64,000 nt of DNA, taken from NCBI RefSeq assembly GCF_019175385.1, contig NC_083339.1, positions 114,003,601 to 114,067,600 of the forward strand. Direction: 5' to 3'. The notes beneath the pieces are model-generated. The model was not told the DNA's origin and did no database searches. It was given only the letters and a program-made list of their open reading frames with translations. Origin of the DNA: Lycium barbarum. Taxonomy: Eukaryota > Streptophyta > Magnoliopsida > Solanales > Solanaceae. This document shows positions 22,654 to 33,916 of this stretch, one piece after another. Position 1 is the stretch's first letter; each line of letters starts with the position of its first letter. A program made the translations under genes and the position numbers.

Positions 22654-24115
22654 GGTCAAAGTCATAGATGGACCCCTGAACTTGTCCTGATTTTTCATTT
22701 AGACCCCTCAACTGAAACGTTAACCATCTGAACCCCCGAACATAAGATAAATTGTGTCATTTGAACCCCTCGTGCCAGCTGGGCACACGCGTGAAGCTCA
22801 CTGCTTTAAACAGAGCGTGAGAGACCAAATTTCTTCTTTTTTAAAATTTTTAATCATTAAAAATTAATTTTAACAAAAACTCTATTTAAATAATTTTAAA
22901 AAATTGAAAAACCCAACCCATCCTCTCCGATAGCCCACTCACCGCCACAGCTGCCTCTGCCGCTACTGCCACCGCTGCCTCCTCCGCCGCTGCTGCCGCT
23001 TTCTTTTTTAAAATTTTTAATCATTAAAAATTAATTTTAACAAAAACTCTATTTTAAAATCTATTTAAATAATTAAAAAATTTGAAAAACCCAACCCATC
23101 CTCTCCGATAGCCCACCTTACCGCCACAGCTGCCTCCGCCTCTACTGCCGCCGCTGCCTCCTCCGCCGCTTTCTTTTTTAAAATTTTAATCATTAAAAAT
23201 TAATTTTAACAAAAACTCTATTTTAAAATATATTTAAATAATTAAAAAAAATGAAAAACCCAACCCATCCTCTCCGATAGCCCACTTCACCACTGCCACT
23301 GTCTCCTCTGCTGCCGCCGCTACTCCACTTCAAAATCTATTTAAACAAATCTCCGACGAAAAATGGCACCATTTTTTTTTAATTATTTAAATAGATTTTG
23401 AAGCGGCGGCAGCTGCGGCGGTGAGTGGGCTATCGGAGAGGATGGGTCGGGTTTTTCAATTTTTTTTAATTATTTAAATAGATTTTTAAATAGAGTTTTT
23501 GTTAAAATTAATTTTTAAGGATTAAAAATTTTAAAAAAGAAAGCGGCGGCGGAGGAGGCAGCGACGGCAGTAGGGTGGAGGCAGCTGCGACGGTGAGTGG
23601 GCTATCAGAGAGGATGGGTTGGGTTTTTCAATTTTTTTTTAATTATTTAAATAGATTTTAAAATAGAGTTTTTGTTAAAATTAATTTTTAATGATTAAAA
23701 ATTTAAAAAAAGAAAGCGGCAGCAGCGGCGGAGGAGGCAGCGGTGGCAGTAGCGGCGGAGGCAGCTGCGGCGGTGAGTGGGCTATCGGAGAGGATGGGTT
23801 GGATTTTTCAATTTTTTTTAATTATTTAAATAGATATTTAAATAGAGATTTTGTTAAAATTAATTTTTTTTGTTGACATGACTTATTTAAAAAAAAAAAA
23901 AAAAAAAAAAAAACAGGTAACATGACATGGCTTATTTTTATTGGTCTATTTTTCCATGTCACAGCAAGTGAGCTTCACGCGTGTACCCAGCTGGTACGAG
24001 GGGTTCAAATGACACAGTTTATCTTATGTTCGGGGGTTCAGATGATCAACATTTCAGTTGAGGGGTCTAAATGAAAAATCAGAATAAGTTCAGGGGTCCA
24101 TCTATGACTTTGGCC
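22654..24115. mobile_element. Foldback Mutator-like element C with triplicated arms
   Basis: The TIRs are about 148 bp and roughly 93% identical: the left begins GGTCAAAGTCATAGATGGAC, the right ends GTCCATCTATGACTTTGGCC. The 9-bp flanks are TTCTACAAA (22645-22653) and TTCTATAAA (24116-24124), with one mismatch. Inside, a unit of about 170 bp (AT-rich block, then ACCCATCCTCTCCGATAGCC, then GCC-rich triplets) occurs three times forward (22828-23330) and three times inverted (23390-23870), so almost the entire element can fold on itself. The open frames over the GCC triplets (Gly/Ser runs) are compositional. No transposase. Confidence 0.88.
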
Positions 24116-24565
24116 TTCTATAAATAAATGTTTGTAAAAGAAGCTGAATAATCTATTGTTAAAGACACATGATTCTTTTTTAGAGGCTTTATCCTTTTTC
24201 TTTTCTGTTTTTTTTTTTTTTCCTAACACACACTTTGTATTGTTCCCAAATCAAATTGCTCGCGCTCCAGATGTCCACCGCAACGTGAGGTGGAGTGTTG
24301 AAGAATGAAAAAATTTCACATTTTTATACGTATTTGGGTAATCCACCTCTCATAAGCTAGCTTTTGAGGATGAGTTAGACTCAAAATCTATTTCTTTAAA
24401 AGTTCAAATATTTATCAAATACATTACTTGAGTATTTCAAATGATAAAACTTTTCTATTTACATTGCAAATACTGAAATGAATGAATATTGAAATAATAG
24501 TTTCTGCTCTTCAAACATTTGTTCAAGGGAAGTCCAAACAGAGTTAGGTGCCATTCTTAATCTTA

Positions 24566-24830
24566 GGCCCCATTTGGCCATGAAATTTTTTCCCTTTTTT
24601 CCGGAAAACGTTTTCACTTTATTTGAAAATTAATGTTTGGCCATGAAAATTTCAAATACTATTTGGAATTTGAAAAACATCAAAGAACTTGTTTTCACTT
24701 TTTTCACTTTCAATACATTCAAATGACCAATTCTTCTTTGCAAAAATTATAACCAAACACAACTCCAATTTCAACTCCAACTCTGAAATACTAAATAAAG
24801 TGAAAATTTTGGTTTTCATGGCCAAACGCC
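24566..24830. mobile_element. Short TIR element (MITE, superfamily uncertain)
   Basis: GGCCCCATTTGGCCATGAAA at the left mirrors TTTTCATGGCCAAACGCC at the right. Flanks TTA and TAC are only a partial match, so Harbinger or hAT origin cannot be decided. Inner sequence pairs GAAAATTTCAAATAC with ATTCCAACT-type motifs imperfectly. Confidence 0.6.
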
Positions 24831-24846
24831 TACTTAAAAAAAATTA

Positions 24847-26040
24847 GGGAAAATGATTAAAGTGACACCTCTATTATGACCACCTTTACAGTAACACACT
24901 CATACTTTACAGGGATCCTATTATCTCCCTAAACAATTTTTAAATGGAATTAACACACCCTTAAGTGATGACATGGCAGGAGAGTTTGTGCTTACTTGGT
25001 GGAGGAGTGTGAGAAGCCAAAGATAAATTAAAAGCTGATTAGCATATCCATGTGTCACTTACTAATTGACCTCTTCATATTTAATTACATGTGGATATTA
25101 TCACTAATCTAAAGCAGATATCTTTTTCTCCTTTAATTTAATATTATATTTAATTAAATTAACACATCATCTCTAACCCTTCCTTTCCAAATAGTCACCA
25201 GAGCACCAACTTTTCCGACCAATAATGTTTCAGTAAACTTGCTTTTGTTTGGCGCGGAACTGATCTCTTAAGCATTCTGCTGCAATTGCCTCTTTTTGGT
25301 CTACTAATTCACCGAAGCCTTATCAAGCACCATTTGACGAAAAATTGGTCAAATTTCTTCCTTTTTTGTTTTCAAATCTCGGTCAGATCTAATTTGATAA
25401 AAGGATGGGTCTGGATCTACACTACCCACTACCGAAAACCCATAAATATTACACTTTTCAATAAGTTGTAAACGAACCCACAAATTTCATCGACCTCCAA
25501 TCGAAAAATATGGAGACCTGACGGGAAAAGTAACAAAAGCGCTCAGGCCTATAGGCAGTAGTGCTCGCTGATAATGGTAAAAACTCATCGAACAATGTCG
25601 CTTCAACAGCGAAACGCCATGACACTGGAATACAAGAACTCCACCCATCAATCTCTGAACAAACCGAGATGAATCAGATCTGAATTTTCACCAGATTTCG
25701 GTGCGCAACAGTGATAAAGTAATAAGATAATGCAAGTGAGAAGTGGAGTTCGTCAATGGCTGATGCCAACGACATGGGCGTGTGTGCCCGAAACTAAATG
25801 TGAGATATAGACCTTTCCGGCAATGGTGGATGGCTGAGAAGATGGCCAAAAAATAAAATAAGAATTTAACTGGTAGAAAAGGCGCGTGTAATCCACCTTA
25901 TAACACAAATCTGGTCATAGTGTTTTAGGGGTGAATTAATTACATCTAAAAATTATTCCGGGGTAATAGGACACCCGTACAATATAAGTGTGTTACTACA
26001 AATACAGTCATTGTATAGGTGTCATTTTAGCCATTTTCCT
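24847..26040. mobile_element. Long-TIR Mutator-like element D
   Basis: The left TIR GGGAAAATGATTAAAGTGAC mirrors the right GTGTCATTTTAGCCATTTTCC T over about 120 bp. Both sides are flanked by AAAAAATTA (24838-24846, 26041-26049), a perfect 9-bp duplication though of low complexity. The interior, especially 25480-25860, is less AT-rich than the surroundings and could be captured sequence, but no frame or domain is recognisable. Confidence 0.75.
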
Positions 26041-26049
26041 AAAAAATTA

Positions 26050-26889
26050 AAAAGGGAACAGTATATCATATAAAACAGAATATTAGGGGTGATGTTAAAT
26101 TTAACACGGTATAGAGGGTAAAGTCAATAGTAATTGAAAGTAACTCAATAAACATAGATGAGTGTGGTCCCACTGAGAAATAAGGTTTGAGACTGAGCTT
26201 GGGAAGAGGACGAACTTCTCTTTGACTGCACTAAAAATTGTAGATGTGTGTTGTGTGCCAACGCCTTAAAACAGTAAACGTGTAATGCACAAACAATTGG
26301 TTACTTTCTACCTTTCATCTGGTACCAAAGACAACAGATGAAAAAGTCAATTTACTTGGTGTCGCATTTGATGAGATTTGAACTTTGGTTTTCAAGATTG
26401 CTACTTTAACTCTTCGACCAGTAAGTTTTCAAATATGTCCATATCCTGATCACCAAAAGAAGGCGCATTCAGAGAATGTTGTGTATAAGATTGTACAAAC
26501 TAGTTAGAGAGTTTTAAAGTGGAAGGTTCCATAGAAATTTCCTCTAAACCTGAGCAGAGATGCATCGCTTCCTTCCAAAGTTACAATCCCTGGCTTACAT
26601 ATACTGGAAGTGGGAAGTTCAACTTTTTGCCATAATGCTACCTAGTACCATTTCTTAGAATATTTTAATTTTGTAATGCTCTAAACTTTGTGCAATGTTT
26701 TCCTTGCCCTCTTTCTTCATTTTCATTGGTCGAGCATTGAAAGTTTTCAGGTTTTCTGCAATAGACTCATATTTAACAGGAGGAAAAGATGAGGGAATAG
26801 AATCTCTGGAACTCACATCTGAAGAAACTGGTTATCAAATATTAATCTCAGCCCTTAGGATCAATGGTGGAACCAGGATTAACTACAAG
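26050..26889. other. Spacer with one possible exon-like stretch
   Basis: No element ends seen. Within 26750-26880 a + frame reads through a region that looks more coding than its surroundings (SLELTSEETGYQILISALR); see the entry at 26750-28085. Confidence 0.4.
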
Positions 26890-27066
26890 CAGAGGCGGAG
26901 CCAGGATTCGAAGTTTGTGGGTTCGGTGTTTTAATTCTTTAAAGTTACTGAGTTCTTAATTAATAATTTGTACATAGTCGACAAAAAAATTAATACAAAT
27001 ATATGATTCGGACAAAAGCTACTGGGTTCGGCCGAACTCGCATCAAAAGGGCTAACTCGACCCCTG
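26890..27066. mobile_element. hAT-type MITE (8-bp duplication ACTACAAG)
   Basis: It begins CAGAGGCGGAGCCAGGATT and ends TCGACCCCTG. A perfect 8-bp duplication ACTACAAG flanks it (26882-26889, 27067-27074), the hAT signature. At 177 bp it is non-coding. A related terminus occurs at 39354-39540. Confidence 0.85.
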
Positions 27067-27086
27067 ACTACAAGGGAATTAAAAAA

Positions 27087-27300
27087 GGGAAACTTACCTA
27101 AATGCACCCTTCGGTCATCTAGTTTACCAAACATGGCTGAAGTATACACTTCAGCTGTATATATAGGTAGTATAGGTATGTATATTACATGTATAGGTGT
27201 GTATTATATATGTATATTTCGCATACTTTATACACTTTCTATACACTGTGTACATATTTTGTAACTAGACGGCTAGATGGTATTTGGCTGTAGTTTTCCC
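27087..27300. mobile_element. Short inverted-repeat element
   Basis: GGGAAACTTACCTAAATGCA at the left and TTTGGCTGTAGTTTTCCC at the right are imperfectly inverted, with CATCTAGTTTACC / GTAACTAGACGG further in. The middle is rich in TATA/GTAT repeats. No clear target duplication, so the family is open. Confidence 0.4.
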
Positions 27301-28342
27301 AACAAAAATGTCATACTTGGATCAATTTTTGAACTCCTTTGTCACTTTATCAGAATTGTTTTATTATGTCAAAGAGATTCAACAGCTTTTATATGATTCT
27401 AGCACATCTATTGATTATTGTCCTTGCATATGATTGCAAACTAGGAACTTTCTTCCTTGATTTTCTAAGCTTTCATGGTTTCTGTTACTTCTGCATACTG
27501 TATAGCTCATCTTTTGTTTTTGGTTTTGGCTACATTTGATATGCTCTGCAATATAAGCTATCCAAAACCTTGTGTGAATTTTAGTTCTGACAGAAGCATA
27601 CACAGTACGGCTTTAGTGATCGCAACCCTTGTACCAGTTGATAATAAAGCCTACAAAGCTACATTTGAAGACAATATTGCAAACATGTTCATAAGATGAT
27701 CAAAACAACTCTTAGTTCCGTGCTCTCTCTAGCCATAAAGGTGGAGTTGACAGAAAATATTATAATCTACAAGGAGGCTGGAACATGGCCGGAACCTGTA
27801 ATTGAAATCGCTAAAGCTCTTTATAAGGTAACACACCTGTTCATAGACAGAATTGCTTCAATCAGATCTTAACAGACCTCTATCACTTTTGTCTCTGGAT
27901 TCGTAACCTGATAAAAGCTAGATTTTGTAGAGGCACCAAGAGGCAAATAACCGAGACCCTGGAGGCCTCAGACTTCTCGAGTCAGTCAACTCTGCTTTAG
28001 TTACCTCAGTGAAACAAGATACTGCAGTTGTAAGTATCCGTAGTAATTGGCACCACGATGACAACCTCAGCCCTCAAGCTAAATAAAGAGGCTTTCCACA
28101 AGAGTTGGATATTAACATAAAGATTTTTCTTCAACATTTTTTCATACAATCCCACAAAGTTAATTTTGCCCGGGTGCTATATACACTGGAGTACATCACT
28201 ATGCACACGTAATAATGAACAATAAATGGTTCAAAAATACATAATCACTCAACGTAATCTAACAAGAAAAAATCTCCAATAGCACAAACTTTACAAAATG
28301 CAACTTCCAATCACTATTGATAAAGACCTGGTGCTTGCTGCT

Positions 28343-30986
28343 TCAAAAAATTCCAAGGATTTTCTTTGGAGCAGTTCCAGTGGCACGGTATTTTGCTGCC
28401 ACCTCCTCTGCCTTGAGAAGATCTTCCCCACGTTTAGCTTCAATCATCGCCCTCTTTTCTTCTGCCTCCTTATGGAGTAGAGCGATTTTGTTTTTCATCT
28501 TCTCAGTATATTCTGCCTTCTTTTTCTCCAACTTTTCCTGCTCCGGCACAAGATATGTAAGGTTAATAAAATAGAAACTTCTCAAGAAAAATAATCATCG
28601 GTTAAGAACAGATAAGTCCACAACATTCTCGGGTCCTACACGTGTGATTAAATAGAAATAAAGAAACAATCAGAACTAGAAAACGTGCTCCTTATGCTAT
28701 CATCGAGATTAGTAGTAAAATCAACAAAAGCATTGATCTTTATAATAAAAATCACAATCAAATATTGTATGTCATACTACCGACTATATAGCACAATTGA
28801 AGGATAGCCCCTCACCTCCATCTTTCTGAGCTCAGCCTCCAGGTTTGCTTTCTTGCTGTTTTCCCATGCAACAATATCAGATACCTTCTTCTGAGCTCTG
28901 TCAACAAATTCCGGTTAACATAATCTATACATAAAAACTTGCAAAAATTAAGGCAACTTTTCCCCATAGTTTGTGTAAGAAAGTAACCATCGCCTATTAC
29001 TTTGAAAATAAAATGACAGAAGGTATACAGGTATATTGCAGATCCCTAAATTGGCTGCAGGACTTTCTCAAAGAACAGATCCAGGGGATAGATAATAGTT
29101 GTGCCACAAAATATTCTAGTGCCATGCAACTCATTCTCCATATATTGTGCAAATTTTGCTAAAAGTAAATGGGAAACAAACAAAATATAATCACCTCAAG
29201 CCGATTGAAAAAGATGGCATAACGAACAAAATGACTACATTGTCACAGCCATAATCAGCAATTGGCAAATACTATCAATTTTTACAATTTACACATGAAG
29301 AAAATTCTAATTACTCTCTCTAGCTCAGGACAAAAAAGAATGATCAAATGTGCTAATTACATAACCAAGTGAAGCAACTAGGAAAACACTATCAATTTCC
29401 CTTGAGAAACATGTCTCATAAGTAGGTTTCCACATAGCAATCATTACCTGTGTAACCAACAAGATTTTAATTCTAAGCAAGACAAAGTCAAATTGCTACT
29501 ATACTAAAACTTCTTTTGCTTATTTGTTGTTTAATTTGGAATTACTATTGTGTTATTTGCAGGCAACATCATTCATATAATTATCGTTCCTTCACAAGCT
29601 AAACTAATTAATGTATATTAGCCTCAGTACATCAGCATCAACATGTATAATAAATCAGCGGATTGAGTACGTACTTGTTTTCGGCTTTTGATTTCTCACT
29701 TTCCTCCCATGCTTTGATTAGTGAGAGTCTCTTCTCTGTTGCAACTCGTGCAAGCACAGTATCTGATGATTATATATCAAAATTAGTTTTTGATCTTTAG
29801 GCAGTAAATACAAAATAATAATAATAATAATAATAAAAATAATGGAACCAAAAGAAAAAAGAACAATCCTAAATTACCTCTGTCAATAGATCCCTCTTTT
29901 TTCTCCTCAGCAGGTTCTGGTTCTTCTGCCAATGACACAAGTAGCACAAAGTTAGAGAGACCATAATAAAGTACTACAGAGTTTTGACAGCACAGTCTTA
30001 AGCTAGGGACAGCAAGAGAAGTAAAAGTAGTCAAATTAAAGAACACTCAAATATTCAGACTAGGTCTAAAGCAAATAGAGAGGACAAAGCCACAAGTCCA
30101 GCTTAGCTGAGAAATTTTTTCAGGATCTTTATTCAACTAGGGAAAATTGTAACTGAAAAACCATCCAGACTGAAGTTATACTGCTTATTCAAAAGCCAAA
30201 GGAAAATCTGTACAGACCAACAGGAGTTCTATTTCTTGAGAAAGAATATGGACTGGTAATACCATGAACACAACTACACAAGTACACCTAGATATAAGTT
30301 TCTTTCTTTTCACACATACAACCAAAAAAAAAAAAGGAAACTGCTGCTGTGCTAACATAGAGCTTATTTTGTGGTGCAAAACAACTCCTAACATCAGATA
30401 AAACACACCGTCAGATTTACAATGAATAAATCAAAGAAAAATTTTCACAACATAAATTTAATCAATTCTCAAGATTCCTTTTTCTTTCTTCTGAAACAGA
30501 AGTAGAAAAATATTTTAAAATTGCTTCAACAAACCATTTTTCTTTTCTTATTTTATCTACTGCTGACATGTATAAACTTTTTCAACAACACATAGTCCGA
30601 ACAAAAGAAAACCAACAAAACATACTTTTTTCAACACAAAGACATCTCCTTATTCAATATTCCACTACTTCAACTAAGCTAAAAACTGCAGATATGCCCA
30701 AAACACACAAAAATTCATAAGCACAGAGACAAAGTAATAAGGAGAGATGAGAGATTATACCTTTTTCGACGACGACCAGTGCTTTGGAATCATCAGTTTT
30801 TTCTTTTTTTTCTTCTTCAGGAGGAGGCAAAGCTGGTACAACTATGGCTTTCTCATCAGCCACTACTTCTTTAGGAGCTTCAACATGTTCTGGTTCTGGA
30901 GCAGCAGGGGCAGGTGTAGGGGCAGCAGAAGGGTTAGGGTCCACAGTTTTCTCAGTCTCAACTTTCTTAGCTTCCAATTCTGCCAT
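28343..30986 (-). CDS. REM1.3: Group 1 remorin (REM1.3-like)
   Basis: There are five exons on -: 30986-30761, 29925-29878, 29762-29675, 28897-28816 and 28537-28343. All are GT-AG and join in frame to 212 aa. Residues 1 to about 90 form the acidic Pro/Ala-rich N-terminal remorin region (MAELEAKKVETEK start, PALPPPEEEKKEK, then EGSIDRD). Residues about 92-212 are the C-terminal remorin domain with a heptad-rich coiled coil (about 130-190) containing AWENSKKANLEAEL and LHKEAEEKRAMIEAKRGEDL. The tail KYRATGTAPKKILGIF is the plasma-membrane anchor. Remorins of this group coat cytosolic-face membrane nanodomains and plasmodesmata, and the potato REM1.3 restricts potato virus X movement. It is slightly longer than the 198 aa potato protein, mostly in the N-terminal Pro/Ala stretch. 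The start is supported by the conserved first residues. The symbol denotes similarity, not proven orthology. Confidence 0.96.
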
Positions 30987-31114
30987 GGCTTCAAACAGAA
31001 TTCAAGAAAACAGACAATTCTTGAAGAAACAAAGATCTTTTTTCTTGTGAGAAGATATTACTAGTAGTTGGAGGAAGGTAACTGTCTGTCTTAATTGATT
31101 GGACATGTACTGTG

Positions 31115-31127
31115 TATATATATATAA
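31115..31127 (-). promoter_or_regulatory. Candidate TATA box of the remorin gene
   Basis: TTATATATATATA on - ends 129 bp upstream of the start codon. It is the strongest TATA run on the 5' side of the gene. Confidence 0.5.
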
Positions 31128-31129
31128 GT

Positions 31130-32774
31130 CGACCATAGAGTGTGAAGGGATGACAGATAGGATAATTGGCTTAGCTGGCTTATTATTTGTACAGTCTTGC
31201 AAAGGGGAAACTCAATGGCCAATGGTGAGCTGTCACATGCCATTGCTCCTTTCATAAAACTTAAGGCTAAAATATGGTAATCATGACAGAGCCGTTGGAC
31301 TAAAGTATTTTGGGACAAAATCCACTTTAAACATCTTGTTACTTTTGATTACTTGCAAAAAATTTATGTGGTCCTTAAGTCCAACGTTATTTTTACCTTC
31401 CCTGATGACCGTTTCATCTGCTCTTTTTTTTTTTTTTTTTGAAAAAAGAAAAATCTAAATCGTATACACAAGCAGTATAAAAGATTTTACGTACTCAAGT
31501 CATTTATAATTTAATTACAAGTAAATTTGTATGATAAATATAGTGACTGGTCATAGATAATAATACTAGTAATTATGCTGTTATAAAAGGTTAAATTATA
31601 CTAATAAAAATCTATACACTAGCACTACATCTAACTTGAGTCCATTGCCTTTGTCTTGTTCCTGTTTACTATGGACAAGTCAGATTGAAGCAGGTGCTAA
31701 GCAAAGAAGTTTTCTAAACCTTCTTCTATTAGATTTCGCTTTCTAATCCTGTCAAAGAACAATTTCTATTTTGTCCATTCTAAACTCTTGAAAAAACAAT
31801 CTTGGACGTACGTGCAAAGACATATGTCCAAAATTAATTAGCAAAAAAGGATAATGAAGGGTGAAGATGGTAGATTAGTAAGATACGCAAACGCAATATT
31901 CAAAAGACATAGATGGAAATTAAGATTTATCATGGTAGGGCCTCTAATGATAAGGCTTGAAGGAGTAGGTTGGAAGAGAGTGTTAAGCACGACTTGTTTC
32001 ACATGGAACCATTAATTGATTGCCTCCTCAAGAATGTATACATATTGCTCAAGTCACCAAACAAATAAGGTTTCACTATTCCAAATTTCTGATCATGCCC
32101 AAAAAGATGAGTACAGGGAAGGGAAGAGCTCATTCATTTTTGGGCACTAGTCGTTTATGGGGGTTAAATGAGTGAGTTGAATTAAAATGGGTTGAGTTAA
32201 TAAATGAAAAAATATCACAAATACTCATAAAAGATAAAATATTTACCCTTTACTGTCCCATAAAATTTAATTGCAATTACTATCCACACGGAACAAAAAT
32301 TTACCCGTAATACCACCATAAATTGCGTCTTATGTTTTGCGGCGTCGGTTAATGGAATTGGGTCTGTTCCCAACCTTTTTTGTTTTGGTTTCCTTCGTAA
32401 TCTCCTTTTTAAATTTTTGACAAGTTTATTTCTTATTCTCCAGTAATATATGTCTCCCTTTTTTTTTCTGTATTTTTGTTTGTTTTCTCTTAATTTTGTT
32501 TTCCTTTTTTGTTAGTTTATCTTCTTCTTTTTTTATTCTTTCTTATTTTTGTTTTTCTCTCTTCTTTTTTTTAAGGATAAAAAACAAAATATTAACTAAG
32601 TACTTTTAGATTAATATATATAAAAAATTAAACTACAGCAAGAAATAATATAAGAAACAGCTAAAGTCACTACTTTATTTATTAAAATTTAAATCAATAG
32701 AAAATATATTTTATAATTTTTTCTCTTTTACAAATGAAAACAAAAGTTATGTATCTAAACTATGACTCAATCTA
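31130..32774. other. Intergenic spacer upstream of remorin, nothing recognised
   Basis: Homopolymer tracts (T-run near 31423-31440) and AT-rich DNA. No gene or element terminus seen; the first few hundred bases may be remorin promoter. Confidence 0.5.
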
Positions 32775-33911
32775 AGAAACGAATTAGTCATTTATGATAC
32801 TCTGTCACTATATGATATATATAATGTGGATATATAGAGGACTGAGAAGTGTTTTTTTAGTGTTTATAGAAGATATCCTATAAGTATATAGTATATGATA
32901 TATACCATGTGGGTATCATAGAGGACTGAGGAATTTTTTTTCCGAAGAAATGAACCAATCTTCTATGATACCCTGGCAGTATATATGAATATACCGTGTG
33001 AGTATCATAGAGGACCGAGGAGTGTTTTTTTCCGAAAAAATGAACCAGTCCTCTTTGATACCCTGGCAGTATATGAATATACCGTGTGGGTGTCCTAGAG
33101 GACCGAGGAGTGTTTTTTTTTTTTCCGAAGAAATGAACCAGTCCTTTATGATACCCTGCAGTATATGAATATACTGTGTGGGTATCGTAGAGGACTGATG
33201 AGTGTTTTTTTCTTGAAGAAATGAATCAGTCCTCTATGATACCCTGGAAGTATTTGAATATACCGTGTAGGTATCATAGAGTACCGAGGAGTTTTTTTTT
33301 TCTCGAAGAAATGAACCAGTCCTTATGATACCCTGACAGTATATGAATATACCGTGTGGGTATCATAGATGATTGAGGAATTTTTTTTTTTTTCGAATAA
33401 ATGAACCAGTCCTCTATGAAACCCCGGCATACCGTGTGGGTATCATAGAAGATTGATGAGTGTTTTTTTTTCTCGAAGAAATGAACCAGTCCTCTATGAA
33501 ACCCTGGCAGTATATGAATATACCGTGTGGATATCATAGGTGACCGAGGAGTGTTTTTTTCCCCAAAGAAAGGAATCGGTACCCTATGATACCCTCACAG
33601 TATACGACTATACCGCGTGGGTATCATAGAGCACCGAGGTTTTTTTTTTTTTTTTTGAAGAAATGGACCAGTCCTCTCTGATACCCTGACAATATATGAA
33701 TATACCGTGTGGGTATCATAGAGGACCGATGAGCGTTTTTTTTAAAATGAACCAGTCATCTATGATACCCTGACAGTATATGAATATACCGTGTGGGAAT
33801 CATAGAGGATTGATCAGTGTTGGAATGAATCTGCTATCTACGATACCTTGTTAGTAAATGATATACCAAGTTGTTATCATAGAGAACTCAATGTTTTCTT
33901 GAAGGAATGGA
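32775..33911. repeat. Tandem array of hairpin units, left part
   Basis: About 13 diverged head-to-tail units of about 80-110 bp. Each holds an internal inverted repeat: CTATGATACCC, then a spacer with AGTATATGAATATACCGTGT, then GGGTATCATAG. The hairpins are joined by GAGGACCGAGGAGTG, a T-run, and GAAGAAATGAACCAGTC. Unit copies can be seen near 32796, 32877, 32970, 33054, 33148, 33236, 33325, 33413, 33494, 33576, 33679, 33759 and 33838. Open frames across it are artefacts of the repeat. Confidence 0.9.
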
Positions 33912-33916
33912 CTGAC

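Larger units (their letters stand above)
26750..28085 (+). pseudogene. Possible scattered exon remnants of an unidentified gene
   Basis: Several short + strand stretches look exon-like: about 26750-26870; 27600-27700 (frame ALVIATLVPVDNKAYKATF); 27742-27826 (frame EAGTWPEPVIEIAKALYK followed by GTAACA, a plausible donor); and 27930-28030. AAATAA near 28080 could be a polyadenylation signal. An hAT MITE lies between the first two. I could not assemble one consistent frame or recognise a family, so this may be a decayed gene or chance. If real, it would converge on the remorin gene. Confidence 0.22.

Noticed and set aside
23691..23876. Gly/Ser-rich frame as a gene
   Set aside because: It lies in the GCC-triplet arms of a foldback element present in six copies; the frame is compositional.
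33274..33537. 87-codon - strand frame with repeated peptide
   Set aside because: It is a translation of the hairpin tandem array; the frame exists only because unit lengths are near multiples of three.
32775..33911. CRISPR-like array of repeats and spacers
   Set aside because: The units are contiguous and diverged in every part, there are no constant repeats with unique spacers, no cas genes, and the genome is a plant.
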